A DNA stretch of 64,000 bases. Source: Typha latifolia (lineage: Eukaryota > Streptophyta > Magnoliopsida > Poales > Typhaceae). The DNA is taken from contig CM034105.1 of assembly GCA_019914945.1 (NCBI GenBank), positions 13,330,001 through 13,394,000 of the forward strand. The letters are read 5' to 3'. This document shows, one piece after another, positions 31,295 to 44,023 of this stretch. Positions within the stretch are counted from its first letter, which is position 1; each line of letters starts with the position of its first letter. Below the pieces are notes generated by a model. The model had not been told where the DNA came from, searched no databases, and worked only from the letters and a program-made list of their open reading frames with translations. The translations under genes were made by a program, and so were the position numbers.

Positions 31295-34200
31295 CTAGGA
31301 AGCACGGTTTTGGAAGGAGGGGCCACGTCCCCTGCCATTGTAGCCATACCCTCTACCATAGTAAGAGCCCCGACCACGACCACCACCACGAAAACCCCGT
31401 CCACCACCACGAAAAGGTCGATGCCTTGGGAAGTCTCCAAATGTCTGCATGAAGAAAGGAAGCTTCAAGCATCCTAACAGAAGGGCAACAAAAGAAGATT
31501 TAAGGAGAGTTTCCGCATACCTCTGTATCTATCTTCAACTGCTCTGAGAATCTCGTCCTTCCATTCTGTGCTCCCCGGTCAAGTGAAGTGCAAGAGAGTG
31601 AATCGAAAAAGTCATCCTTGACATAACCAGGCTACCAGGAAAAGATGGGAAAGAAAAACAAACTAATCAATCAGCAGCAGTACAAATGCTAAAAATCTAG
31701 AATAATCAAAGATCACAACATCAAGTAGCTGCTTTTACCTTATCCAACTTTTGAGCTGCTTCATCATCCTCTAGATCATCATAATCTTCATCCTCATTTA
31801 GTTCTCCATCATCCTTCGACTGTGCTTTACTTTTACCAAGATGACCCCAGACTTCATCTTTTTTGAATTTTTCATTCATTGCCATGAAATCAAAGTCTTC
31901 AGTAAATTTTGTCACAGTGCGGGAGTACTGCAAAAACAAAGAGCAAATAACTTCATCAACCCAATTCACCTTTATTAAAGAAGATAATATTGACATTAAA
32001 GACAGGAATACACACACACACACACACACACACATGAAAACATTCTTAGATCTAGAAAATATTTGACAATTTATGAAACATAAATCCTCCTTGGAAATCT
32101 CACATATTCCCGTGAACATAAAAAAAGGGCAAATGTATAAATACTGAAGGTGCATCAAATGGACATCCACAAAAACCACAATGACCAATATAAGAACTAT
32201 GTGCCAGTAATAACTGCAACAGAAGAAGCACAACATACCTGAACTAGTCTAGCTTATTTTACTGAGAAAGCAATTGGCAGAAATAGGATTAAAAAAAATA
32301 ATTAGAACTTCTTAAACTTAAATTTCATTTGGGGTTCTACATCTACTAGCTAGCAATCACAAAGATATATTGTTGCCCACGTGTCTGTAGCAATTTTAAT
32401 TGAACATCATTCCAACAAGATTGAGTAGAAATCATTTAATGTAAGCATGTCCCTGAAGTATAAGATGGAAATACTACCTCCATGCAAGTCAATGGTTGAA
32501 AGAGAAAGCTGATAGTGAATACTTTCTGTTATTGACTTATTTCACTAATAAATTAACTGAGGTATATCAAAGATAACAGTAAGTCGCATTATATTTGATT
32601 CTGCAGTAAAAGATGTGTAGCAGCTAAAGCATTTTAAGAAAGGAAAAACAAAGGAGAGAAACACATACCCCACTTCCTCTTCCTCTACCACGCCCCCTAT
32701 TGCTGTACTGGGTGTATGAAGTATCGCCATTAGGCTGGAATTCAGGTGGCGTATTAAAAAAACCATAGCAACATAAATTCTTTTAAACTGAATATTAAAG
32801 CTAAACTGCCAGACAAGGAAAAACACATCAATTTTAGAAGAATATATAGAAATAAAAGAACCTCCAACTGAATAAGTAAATCACATTCAGAGTCCAAATC
32901 CAGTCAGAAACAAAATTTGTAGTTCATTAAATTGTCGTTTCATATGCATGGAAAGACTATTTATCCAGGACAAAATTTTAGCAGAAATTGTCATCACTCA
33001 TCAAAACATGCTTTATATTTATGCAAGCTTGTGCTACTATATTGCTTATCAAGAAAAACAAATATTGTTCATATGAGGCATTACAGTGCCTATGTGCTAA
33101 AAGTTCATGCTTCCCAAATTGAAGAGGTGCCTGGAGTGTAAATGGAAAAAAGACAAAACATTAAAATAGAGAGAGTTGCTTTCTCTCAATTGAGGACAGT
33201 ATTATCCTTAAATTAATAAGAAATTTCCAAAAGTCAGTTTTTAAGAATATGGTTAATTGGGAAATTAGAACTAAATTTCTTTTCTTCCCCACAAGATCAT
33301 AGCAGTAACGAGAAAGCTGATATAAATGAGTATTGCAAGAGAGATAGAATAATATAGAATGAGTCTGAGAAAGTAAAGAAGTGGTATTAATCAATGGTTA
33401 ATGAGAAGATGAGCAAAAAGAAATTTATTTGTTCAGAACATTTTCAACATGGACAAATTGAAACTACACAGGCGATAATTCTAGCAGATCCAGAAGAATG
33501 CTATGAAAGAGTAGAAAAAAGAAAAAAATGGAACTTAGACCTAGAAGACAGAAAACTGTTCGGAAGCCAAAAAAAAATGCTAAGGCTATTGCTGCTGAAG
33601 CTGATGCTGCAGTTCTTAATGATGTGGCAATTTTATATGGAGGCACAAGGCACAATTATCGCATCTACATCCTTCATAAGAAGGATACTAAGAGTCCTGC
33701 ATCTGACAATTGATCTTATGCATCGGCCCCATAAAAGCCTGAAAAGCTTCCCCATTTCTTTTGACTTTTTGAAGCAAGAGTAAGAATTATCATTCGGTAC
33801 CCAGCCCAGTGTCACTTAATAAAGATCTAAAAGTTCATGATGTAGTATAGAACAAAAACAAGCACTTGTTAAAGCAATCTAGGTTCTTCCTTGCATTATG
33901 TATCAAAATTAAACCTTCTCAACTACTTCTCACTCTATTTTCTTCTATCAGATCTAATACAGTTTATTAAAAGCAAGGTTCTTTTCAAGATATATTTGCA
34001 TTAAATTCCACATGAACTACTCAAAAAAACTACGAAAACTAATCCTTGGAGCATTTGATTTCATGGGAAAAACACAAGATGTAAGCACACGCTCTCACCT
34101 AATATAAGGGACAAGGAAAATAGACAGAAGATTCTACTGACTATTAAGAATTCAGAAATTGAGAAGCAAAAGCAACCAGATAATAACCTTGTTACAGGCA

Positions 34201-37200
34201 AACAGAGAAAACAGTATTGTCTTTTACCTATGATAATAGATAGCTAAACAAGACCTAAGTTAATTGCATTAAACATGAAGAACTTTGATAGTTCACAATA
34301 CCATATACAATGGTAAAATATATTTAAGAAACAATGATCAAGTAAAAGTAAGAAGTCAACGCTGGCACAACTATGCAAGTAAAGCCCACAAGACACAGTA
34401 CTAGGCAAGTGAGTTGCATGTTGTCAATCAAAAAAGGGAACTCGAAGACCAAATACTTGCCAAAACAGAACTTCTTCAATGAAATATTGCTGAAATGATT
34501 TTCTTGTTCATATCATTGCAACTATACATGTGATCATATGAGTACAAGAGCTAGCATAGATAGATTTGGACAAATGCAATTCTCCTGCTCCCACAAACAC
34601 AAATGAAGAAAATATGTAGAAGATCTCCAGCGTACCTTATGAGCAGCCGGTTTAGGTAATGGCAATATTGGCTCCTTATTTTCAGCTGCAACATGCAATG
34701 ATGGTTCAGGTAAAAGTGGTTTAGCTTTATTTTCTAGTTGTTTGGTTTCTGAGTCTTTATGGGTTGCTTGCAATGTTGTTTGCAAAGGTGGTTTCAAGGA
34801 CTGAGATGGTTGCAGGGATGGTTGCAAGGATTGAGATGATTGCAGGGGCGTTTGCAAGGGCTGAGATGAAGGAAGTGTTGATGGAGAAGCCTGTAGAAGT
34901 TGACCTGGAGTCACAAGTGGTACCAATGTTTCAACTTCAGCTGAACTGGATGAAGCAACGATTGATGGTACTGTCTGAGACATAGTTTGATAATTCAAAG
35001 CTGCATCAGGAATAGAAACAGGCTTGTTGCTAATAAGAGAAGGCATATTTTGTGCCATGGTTCCACTAGATTCAGTATTAAATGTTAATGGAGTCGCAAA
35101 TGGGAGACTGAAACCAAGAGATGGTGCAGGAACAGGAGGAAACTCTGGAACATTTTGAGATCCCGATGGCACAGATGCATTAGTTCCAGGAAATTGCAAA
35201 GGCTGCTGCATGGAATGGGGAATTGACAATCCAGGGGGTGGCCGAAGCAAAGGTGGTTGCTGCAATTGGGGAAGCCCACTTGACGGAGCATAATATCCTT
35301 GCCAATACATTGGTGGCATCGCAAGGCCAGTGCCATTCGCAGCTGGAGGTGGAGGAGTGGAACCCCATGACCCTAAGCCTCCTCCTGGCTGATATAGAGG
35401 GAAACTGCCTTGGAAGGTTGGCCTTTGAAGCCCCAACTGACCTGTGTGTGAAGTGAGATCTGGTACAGCTCCAGTTCCAATAGAAGGCAAGTTTGAAGTT
35501 GACGATGGAGGACGAGAATAATGTGACTGCGGAAACATTAAAAAGTAAATGAGCCTACGATGGGAATGGTACTCAAAATTTTAACATTGAAAAGCTTTAC
35601 CTTTTTCATCAAAAAAGAAAAACTTTACCTGAATAATAGCAGGATCATTGTGTATTGAAGTAGCCTGAGCTGGTGGTGAGGACTTAACTTGTAAGTCCTG
35701 CAGAAGTACAGGAATGAATCAAAATAAAAATTATGGATAAAAATCAAATCATATATGAAGCCTGCAAGCAATGGAGACAACAAATGAAGCCAGAAAATCT
35801 TAATTTCATGAAGACATCTTGTACATGATAAAGATCATTAGCAACTAAAACAGATTGTATCCAAGAGAACTACAAAATGGTATGTAACTAATCGTGGTCT
35901 CCATGACCATCCAAACAGAACAACAGCTAGCAACCTCATGGATCTTGAAGTGTCAAGTTCATGGAGAGGCAGTCTACTTATATGATTACATCAGATTAAT
36001 AAACCATTTATTTCAGTATCACCTGGAAGCTTGTACAACTACATAAATGAGAAAAGCACAAAAACCAAAAACTGCTGATAACTTCACCTATATTCAGAAG
36101 CATTAGAATCCTACAACATCAAGATTGGTGGCAACTCGACCCATACGAAAATTGGTGGCCACACCACCATCTACATGTTCTTATTCACATTAAACATGTC
36201 AATGATCCCCTTAAACAACGTGACCTTATGTAACATGTATGCTTAGACCAAACTAAAAGCTACAACATTTCACCTCTATAACATAGTTGTAACTAACAAT
36301 TAGGATGGACAACACTAAAACATTAAGAACAGAACAAAAATACTTGCTGCCTAAGGCAATTTTTCACATTAGTAGTGGAAAGAAAATAAAATAGCAGATG
36401 CAATATTAAAAAAAATGCAAAAACAGAAGCAACAAACTTGCTTGAGAGTATCAACTGTCAGAACATGTAGAAACATGAAATAAAATCACTGTCTATCTGG
36501 TCAAAAGAAAATGTTAGTAAAGATGATATGCCAGCACAACACTGGTTTTAGCTTTAAAGTAGAATTTACCACATGAAATAAGAGATAATGCCAGCATAAG
36601 TCAGCAGAGTGACAAATTTTGAGTCCATCAACATAGGATGGTAGATAGGTAATCGCTGTAACCATTACTAAGATAAAAGTCATAACATGCTACAAGATTA
36701 TTCATTTTTCACAAGCTATCCTCATCCTCACATATGTCTTAGACCTTTACAGTCATAATCACTACTCCAGCAAGAGTAGTATTTAAAGCTCAAGAATGTG
36801 TCAGCAAATTATACCATTTCATGTACAGTAATATGCTTTTTTCATGTACCTTAATGTCACTTCCTCGAAAGAGTATGTATTCATAAATTTTGTCACTAGG
36901 GAGAATTTGTGGGCCATCTTTCTTTCGTCCTTCAGTTCCAAATGAACGTACTACAGGATAAAAGTAAATTAGTTAAAGCTAAGAATAGCTTCCAAGTACA
37001 ACCAGCCTGCATGTTAATAAGGTCACAAATTGAGATGGCACAACAGATAGCTGAATATTGAATGTTAGAATAAAAGGGCTAAAATAAAACAAAACCGAAA
37101 GGATTTTACAAAAGGTGCCATGAAAAGTATCACACTTGTTGGCATGCAGCATTCGGGCACTTACTCACTGATGCTCTACATGTATTGCAAGGTTAGATGA

Positions 37201-37276
37201 TATTTTCCAAGACCATTAAAAGTCAGTGACAAGGATGTAATACATCTTATTTAGCAATCATTTTATCAAAACAGCC

Positions 37277-37326
<50 letters not shown>

Positions 37327-38758
37327 AAAAATAATTTATCGTTCATCTGCAGGACAAAAGACAATTTTTGTGTGTGTTTCTGAAATATAAGGAGTTGGAA
37401 GGTCAGCTGTTTATAAGTCTGGTCATGAAGGTGCCAAGCGTATAAAAAACAAGGTGTAGCAAGTCATGCCGGATGGCCTCAGCCTCCCTTACAAAAAGAG
37501 ATTGTCCATTGTCTAGAAAAACTTACAGCCCAATCTGCCACAGAAAAAAGACAAGTTACCCACATATAGTTTATCCAAAATAAAGCACTACCTAAAATTA
37601 TGTCAATCCTACCAGGGCTAATTTTGCTTAAAAATCCAAGGATGAAAACCAATTATCTTTATGGCTTTGCCACTACTAAGTCAAAAAAACGTTATGTGAA
37701 ACACAAATAGTACCAATGAAGAAATCAACAACCAAGAACCCATAATAATGACCGATGAGGGTAAGACTTTAAAGGATTGAAGAATGCAAATAAGCCACAT
37801 AAACTCCTTCAAAATGGGTAAAAACATTGACTGCAAGATTTGCAAAGGATAAGTATTACGCTAGCATCATGAACAAATCCCCTATTAACAAGAAAACAAA
37901 CAACCAAGTCTCCTAAATCCATCTAATGACCCAACTTCTCTCAGAATCAAGATTCAAGATCGTATAAGGAAAAGAAACCCATTAAAAACTAACATAACTC
38001 AAAGTAATGCTCTCCTCACCATATACCAATTTCATCAGGTGCATTAATCAAAATCCCAGGAAGAAAAATTTGTTACCATCACTTCAAATTTCTCCATATA
38101 ATCCCTAAAAGAGACAGAGTGAGAGAAAAAGGAGACAAATTCCCGGAAAGGCATCTCAAAACCCTAACTTTCGAGCATCAAGAACACTGAATATGTTTCT
38201 GGATAAAGAAAAGAGCAACCCAAAACAGCAACCGCGGTATATTTTAACCCAGAATTCAAGCCCTCCAAAATCGTTATTCTAAACATACCATTACTAATAA
38301 ATCCTTCACAGAATCCCTAAAATAGAATATTTGAATCAAATCACCATAAGGGATATTAAGAACCCTATTTTTCGAGCATCAACATCATGACGTTCCGATC
38401 CCACGAGTCGTTTGCATTACTAAAGAAGCCAAGAACAAAACTATCTTTCAATTACTACTATTTTCTAAACCTAATCCCTAAACAAGGAAAAAGAACGAAG
38501 TCAACTTTCCCAAAGGGCCATCTCAAAACCCTAACTTTCGAGCATCAACAACATTATGTAATAGATTCGGCCCAAGGAAAGGAAACCTAAGAGAGGGATC
38601 CAAGAAGTACCGTTCCGCAACCCGATGCTGGACTCCTCGGTGTTGATGTTGTAGAGGATCCCTTCGTATCTGATCTCGCTCTTCGACGTCAAGCTTATGA
38701 GACTCCCTATGTAGGAGTCGGCGGACGCCCCGGATCTCGACGTCTCCGGCGCCGACAT
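31295..38758 (-). CDS. DCP5: DECAPPING 5 (LSM14/SCD6-type) mRNA-decapping and translational-repression protein, 574 aa
   Basis: Eight exons: 38611-38758, 36850-36950, 35629-35697, 34636-35526, 32669-32734, 31739-31927, 31521-31631, 31295-31444; they sum to 575 codons in one frame. Residues 1-83 are the LSm14 domain ([38 protein letters not shown]). A long Pro/Ser/Gln-rich disordered region follows (about 107-403) with [16 protein letters not shown] repeats. Then come an RGRGRGRG patch, the FDF motif ([19 protein letters not shown]), an acidic stretch, the FFD box (DDFFDSLSC), the TFG box ([13 protein letters not shown]) and a C-terminal RGG tail. In Arabidopsis DCP5 works in cytoplasmic P-bodies with DCP1/DCP2 to promote decapping. 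The exon 5 acceptor (32735) is chosen to keep frame and is the least certain junction. Intron 4 contains an unexplained + strand coding-like segment. Confidence 0.93.
32010..32034. repeat. (CA)n microsatellite downstream of DCP5 exon 5
   Basis: A perfect dinucleotide run lies inside DCP5 intron 5. Confidence 0.95.
33394..33713 (+). pseudogene. Coding-like segment of unknown origin in DCP5 intron 4, opposite strand
   Basis: On the + strand a frame from 33394 reads [20 protein letters not shown]. At an A-homopolymer near 33523-33529 the coding signal moves to another frame: [20 protein letters not shown], then [20 protein letters not shown], stop at 33713. Joining the two needs one base in the A-run. 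The composition (Lys/Arg-rich block followed by an ordered segment) looks like real protein, but I do not recognise the family. It may be a retrocopy fragment or captured exon. No poly-A tail or terminal repeats were seen. Confidence 0.35.
37281..37322. repeat. (GA)n microsatellite in DCP5 intron 1
   Basis: About 21 uninterrupted GA units. Confidence 0.95.
38130..38570. repeat. Imperfect tandem repeats in DCP5 intron 1
   Basis: Three spaced copies of a motif like accctaactttcgagcatca occur at about 38161, 38362 and 38529. The outer two share a longer context (catctcaaaaccctaacttt). The spacing is about 170-200 bp. They lie just downstream of exon 1, so they arose by local duplication close to the transcription start. 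Confidence 0.65.
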
Positions 38759-41700
38759 GGCCTCTCGCCGCCTCTTCTCGCCGCCGCAAATGGTTGAGAG
38801 AGAGAAGCAGAGAACCCTTCGCCTTTGGGGGTTTCCTTCCTTTGTCTCGAATCTATTGAACTACTACGAGGCAATTTTGCAAAATTGACCCCCCAATTAG
38901 CCCATTTTATAGTTAGTTCAATTTACCCATTTTACCCTTGAAGATATTTTTTTTTCTTCTTCTTTTTGCATTTATTTGAATTGGAGGATTTTGGTCTGAA
39001 AGTTAATAACTAATTATTTCATTATAAAAATATTATAATCTTATGTAATAATTAATCTAAATAAATATTTAGAGTCGAATCGCAAGCTAATATGTTTATC
39101 TGAGCTAATTGAATCAAAATTTTAGGAGTTGTATTATTAACATGATAATTAACCCAATATATGGGCCCAAATATTAAGAGCTAATTCTAACCTAGGCCCA
39201 ATAAGGGCCCAACACAGGATCTATGTCAAATCTTGATCCCAATTATACATCCAAAATTTATGGAAGTGAATCAATCCAAATTTTTGCCACAATATTTTTT
39301 CCAAAATTTTAATGAGTTTTCTACAAATGCCTAGAGAAATATTCTGTAACAAGGTCATGAGATTCCATGATCAGATCCTTCACAACGTAGATATATTATT
39401 TTATATTTTGTTTGCAACCTTTGAACACAATGGCCTGCAACACTCCTTGCTTCTTCCTCATCTCCTCTTTCTTCTATAATCTTCCTTTCAATCATGTATG
39501 CCAATGCAAATTTCTATACCTTGACACTCCTTTCAGATAAGCGAAGCATCAAAACAATGTATGTCCCAGGGCTCGCGAGTATTGCTCTAGATATTACAGT
39601 CTCTACAAGCTCCTAGAACTCCAAAGGAAGAGGCCTTGCACTAAATGTGGGCAAATTTATGGGAACGTCATTGAAGATCTAAAGGATGCATAAAATATAC
39701 AGCGCAGTCATATGCTAAAGCAGCTAACTCAGTAAATAGCACCGACGATGCACCTGGGAGTTGTGAACAAGAGTTTGCCGACTAGTCTATCAATTCTTCG
39801 GTGACTGGAATGAATAAGATGGTGGAAGAAAAATCTGAGCTTTGCTCAGATCTTAAGACTTGCTAACTATTAAGCTTATGGAAGATATATGCATGATCTT
39901 GAATAAGGGCTGTCATAGCATGTGTAAGGGTTAAAATCTGTGTGAGAATAAAGTTTGAAATACATCAAATACTTCAAATATATTCAATGTAGTAGCTATG
40001 ATCAAATACATGGCATATATATTTGGCACTTAATTTGCTTTCCTTGTTAAAGATAATTTTATTAAATTAGTATTAGTGTCCAAATTGATGTATAAAACTG
40101 CCATTGCTAATGTTAGTGGATTTAAATTTTTTTTTATCATATTTATTTGTTGAATAAGTACAAGGCTAAGAATTGCAATTCTATTTTGTTTTCTTTGCTT
40201 GTTCCAAATAGAACTATTGTATACAACTTCATCTTTGATGATTTAGTATTTAAGATTCTTGAGTTTCTTGCTCTTCTTTTCCTTTCCCAAAAACTAGTTG
40301 CACTTTATAATTTTCTTTTCCCCCTAACTTGATTTTTGTTTTGTATTGTATAATGTTCAAAAATAATTATATATCTGTATGATCATGCAGCCAGAAAAGG
40401 TTTCAGATACAACTAAAATTTAATAATGTTGATCTATTATACTTATAATTAATCAAATAGTATCTACTAAGGAGACAAAGATAATAAATGACAATGGCAT
40501 TGATACTGCCACTTGGACATGATGGAATATTATTGATTTAAAATCTGTCAGTATTTCCTGAACTACTCATACAATCTTGACAATAAATTCCAATATATTC
40601 TTGAATAAAAAATTTTCCATTTGTTCTTAGTGATCAGACTCGCAGTATTAATAGTTCACAATAGAGTACTGATTTAAATTGATTAGACCCTTAATAAGTA
40701 AATTAGGAAGATGTTTATTAAAATTATAGTAGATTTTTAGTGCTCAATCTCCATTATTTTCTCTTGAAATCTCTTCAGGAAAGAGAGGGGGGGTAGATGA
40801 ATTTTAATATTTTGAGTAGATGGCATTTAAATTTTAAACTCTCTTCTTCTTACTCCAATTGATTAAGAGGAATTAATGGAGAGACTGCTACATAACAAAA
40901 CAACCATAAGGAACCATGCAACTCCAGCCAAATAAAAAGCTGGGCTAGATAGGGACTCCTCACCCTTGAGACCACAACACTAAGATACATCTTAGAGAGA
41001 GAGAGAGAGACAGAAAGTTAAGTTTTTATTTTTATTTTTAATAGATCGTGAGTCATTATAAAGCTACTCCTCTCTGATATATAAGTTTAAATTTTAAATT
41101 TACTAAATATCAACTTTAATATTTAAGAAAGAAACTCGTGATATCTAATAGGATCCGACCACCGGACTATAGTAAAAAAACTAGGTTAATGGCTAATTCT
41201 TTTAACTTAGGGCTCTCTCTTTTTATTTTTAATCCAGATCCCAATGCAATCTAACTCCTATGTACTGCAGCCTGCTGCTTTAGTTGTAAGTTGCTGACCT
41301 AATTGGCAGTGCTAAGTGGTCCTCCTCCCCTTGTTGTTTTACCTGTGATCAGAGACTACTACTACTACTACTACTTACATGCCTCAGTTAGTAAATATCA
41401 TGCACTATTGAGTATTGACAATTTCACAACTAGTTAAGTAGCATGGTAAATCTTGCTTGGTTGAATGATGGGCCATAGTAAGTAAGAAACTACAAAATTC
41501 CTATCACATTATCTTTTTCAGTAATCTCAATAAGTGTGATTTTGAGCTTAATCTAAGATTTATCAACTAATAATATTGCTAAAGACATGATATATACTAT
41601 TTATCTATTACTTAATAGCTTAATCTTTTAGATCAATTGATTATCAATATGCTATCAAACTACTTTTTCTTTTATCTGTCTATGTAGTATTAGGGGCTAC

Positions 41701-44023
41701 ATATGAAGTGCTAAAGACATAATGTACATTATTGATTTGTTATCTAATTAATAGCTTAAGTATCTAAGAGGACTGTTTATCTAAAGAGTATAGTTAGTAT
41801 ATTTAGTTGAAGAGATAAGGAAGAATTTGCAACTAGAAGCAGCTGGGTAAAAGGAAAGCCAATTCTTTTCCCTTGCAAACTAGAAGTAGAGGATTGATAT
41901 ATTGTTTGTGTGGCTGGCATTCTTTTGATGTAGTAGCTGTGACTAAATTATTTTTTTTAGTAGGCCAGAATGCCTCATATACTGATGCCTCATTAAATGT
42001 TATCCATTAACAATGCCATATATTATACATACCATATCCTACAAAGAAACCAACATACTCTGCCTTCTGCCTCCTTCCAATAATAAAACATTCAGAATCT
42101 TCAAATCTGGGTAGAAATTGGACCAAGTTTATTTGTCTTTCCAGAGTAGTCCTGTTGATAATGATTGAGTGTGATGAGAGGCACATCATATGCTCAGTGT
42201 ACCCCCAAATATGATCCCTCTGATCCTCCTTGCAGTCTCTGCAGTTGGCTCATTAAATCCTACCACAGCTCAAAACAACAGGCCATAGAATATATTTCAG
42301 CATGTAAAATTTGAAACAAATTTAAGAACATTAAGCTGACAATAGACAAACTGGATGTAATTTAATACTAATGAGTTTGATCTAATAAATTATTGTAGTG
42401 GTAGAGACAATCAATAACCTCTCGGAGGTTGACTCATTTCTCTTAATAAGAAAAAAATTAGTAATACAGATAAAAATAGCTACTGTATTCGTGCTGCTCT
42501 TGAGTATTATTTTCATTTTAATTGGCAAGCAATTCAAATGTCAAAATTAGAGATAAAAAAGAATAGAACATTCTACAGAAACTTAGGACAAACTACAAGT
42601 GTACTTAGTTTAACAAAAAAAATTGTAAGTGTAATATTAATGCAAAAACATACAAAGTTTCAGGGAAAAAAATTCCTCTTAAATGGTGGAAGAAAAGGGT
42701 ACAGCATGTGTTCCTTCTGCATTGATATGCATGCAATCACATGCATGGTTGCATGGTCCCCTCCACATATGAGCATACCTCTTTTATTAATCTCTTTTCA
42801 CCAATTCACCCACCCTCCAAGAGAAAAGAAAAGGTGATGCTTGATGACAGAATTATAGAAGGATCTTTAGTAAGAATAAAGGAATAACAGTTACAAAGAA
42901 ATATAAAAAGAAAAAAAAATTTAAGATTAAATTTTAGTTTAAGTAATTAACCTTTATGTGGTGATCCATATTAAGTTGCAATTTTTAGATAGTCACCAAC
43001 AGAGATGCAAAAATGATTTAAGTGTCTTCATAAAAGTACAATTTAATTTGAGGATAATAGAAATAGTTTAGAAATTTAGTAACTTGCTTATAATGAAAAA
43101 AAATTTGATGCCAATAAATCACATAATTTTAATATTTGTAATATTAATTTTGGATACAAATTTTAACTATTGCATTTTAGTATGGGCCTAAGTTTGAAAT
43201 TCAATAGGTAAAGTGATGTAGGATTAAATTACAAAGGATAACTGTAATTCTATTGCTGAAAAGAAGGAATAACAGTGAGGTAAAATGAAGAAGAAAAAGA
43301 AATTTTTTTATCCAAAGTACAAACCAAAGAGCCACCAAAGCACCACTGGCTCTTGCAGACCTCTGCAACTATGCATGTTTTGCAGCTACTGTCAACTGCC
43401 TTTCACCTCACTTTTCTTATTGTTGCCATATCCATTATTACCACTAACCTTGGGCAATGTGAAGAGCCCTCCAATAAATAGCAACTCTTCAACTCCTTCC
43501 AGCTCTCCTCTCAATGCTGCCATTTCTATAAACAAGAATTCCTCTCTTATTGCTCATTTATTCGCTTTCCTTCTTCAATTGTTCCCTGGCCTGTGCATTG
43601 GAATGTTCTCCTACACCAAAAAGATATCTCCTTTATTTGGCTAGCTGAAGCAGAGCCTGAGAAGAGAGAAAAAAGAAGGAGAAGAAGAACCCACTTTGGA
43701 TTCTCTTCTTTTGACATTCTGTTTTCTTGCTCTGGTCTCTTCTTTTCCATTTTCTTGAGATCCCAACTGCTGCTTTCCATGGGAATTTTGGTTTTCCTTC
43801 CAATGTTGTGAAATTCTTGGGCTTCTCCTCAATGTGAAAACCTTTGTTTAAGAAAAGGTAGAGTAAAAAAAAAGTCCATGGCTTCATCACCTATTGATGG
43901 ATTCCTTGTTGGGTTCCTTTAGTTTTACTTGTTCACTTTAGTGCTACTTTGCTTATAAGAGGCACAGGAGGAAGAACACAACTCTTGTCTTGCACTCATT
44001 TGATCTTCTTTGAGTTAGATACT
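38759..44023. other. Intergenic region between DCP5 and PII-2
   Basis: The DCP5 leader (about 38759-38860) and the PII-2 leader (about 43900-44023) flank 5 kb of AT-rich sequence. It contains an ACT trinucleotide run near 41357, a GA run at about 40994-41010 and scattered short frames. A short frame near 39560-39690 with CTKCGQIYG resembles a zinc ribbon but is too short to call. No gene supported. Confidence 0.5.

Noticed and set aside
37281..37322. Regular repeats as a possible CRISPR-like array
   Set aside because: These and the other regular runs (46999-47032, 47251-47286) are simple microsatellites in a plant genome, with no spacers.
39540..39700. Short CTKCGQIYG zinc-ribbon-like peptide
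   Set aside because: The frame is short, has stops on both sides and only one CxxC; no second half of a zinc site was seen.
43285..43890. Several frames of 60-119 codons before the PII-2 gene
   Set aside because: They overlap each other on both strands in CT-rich leader/promoter sequence; none looks like a protein.
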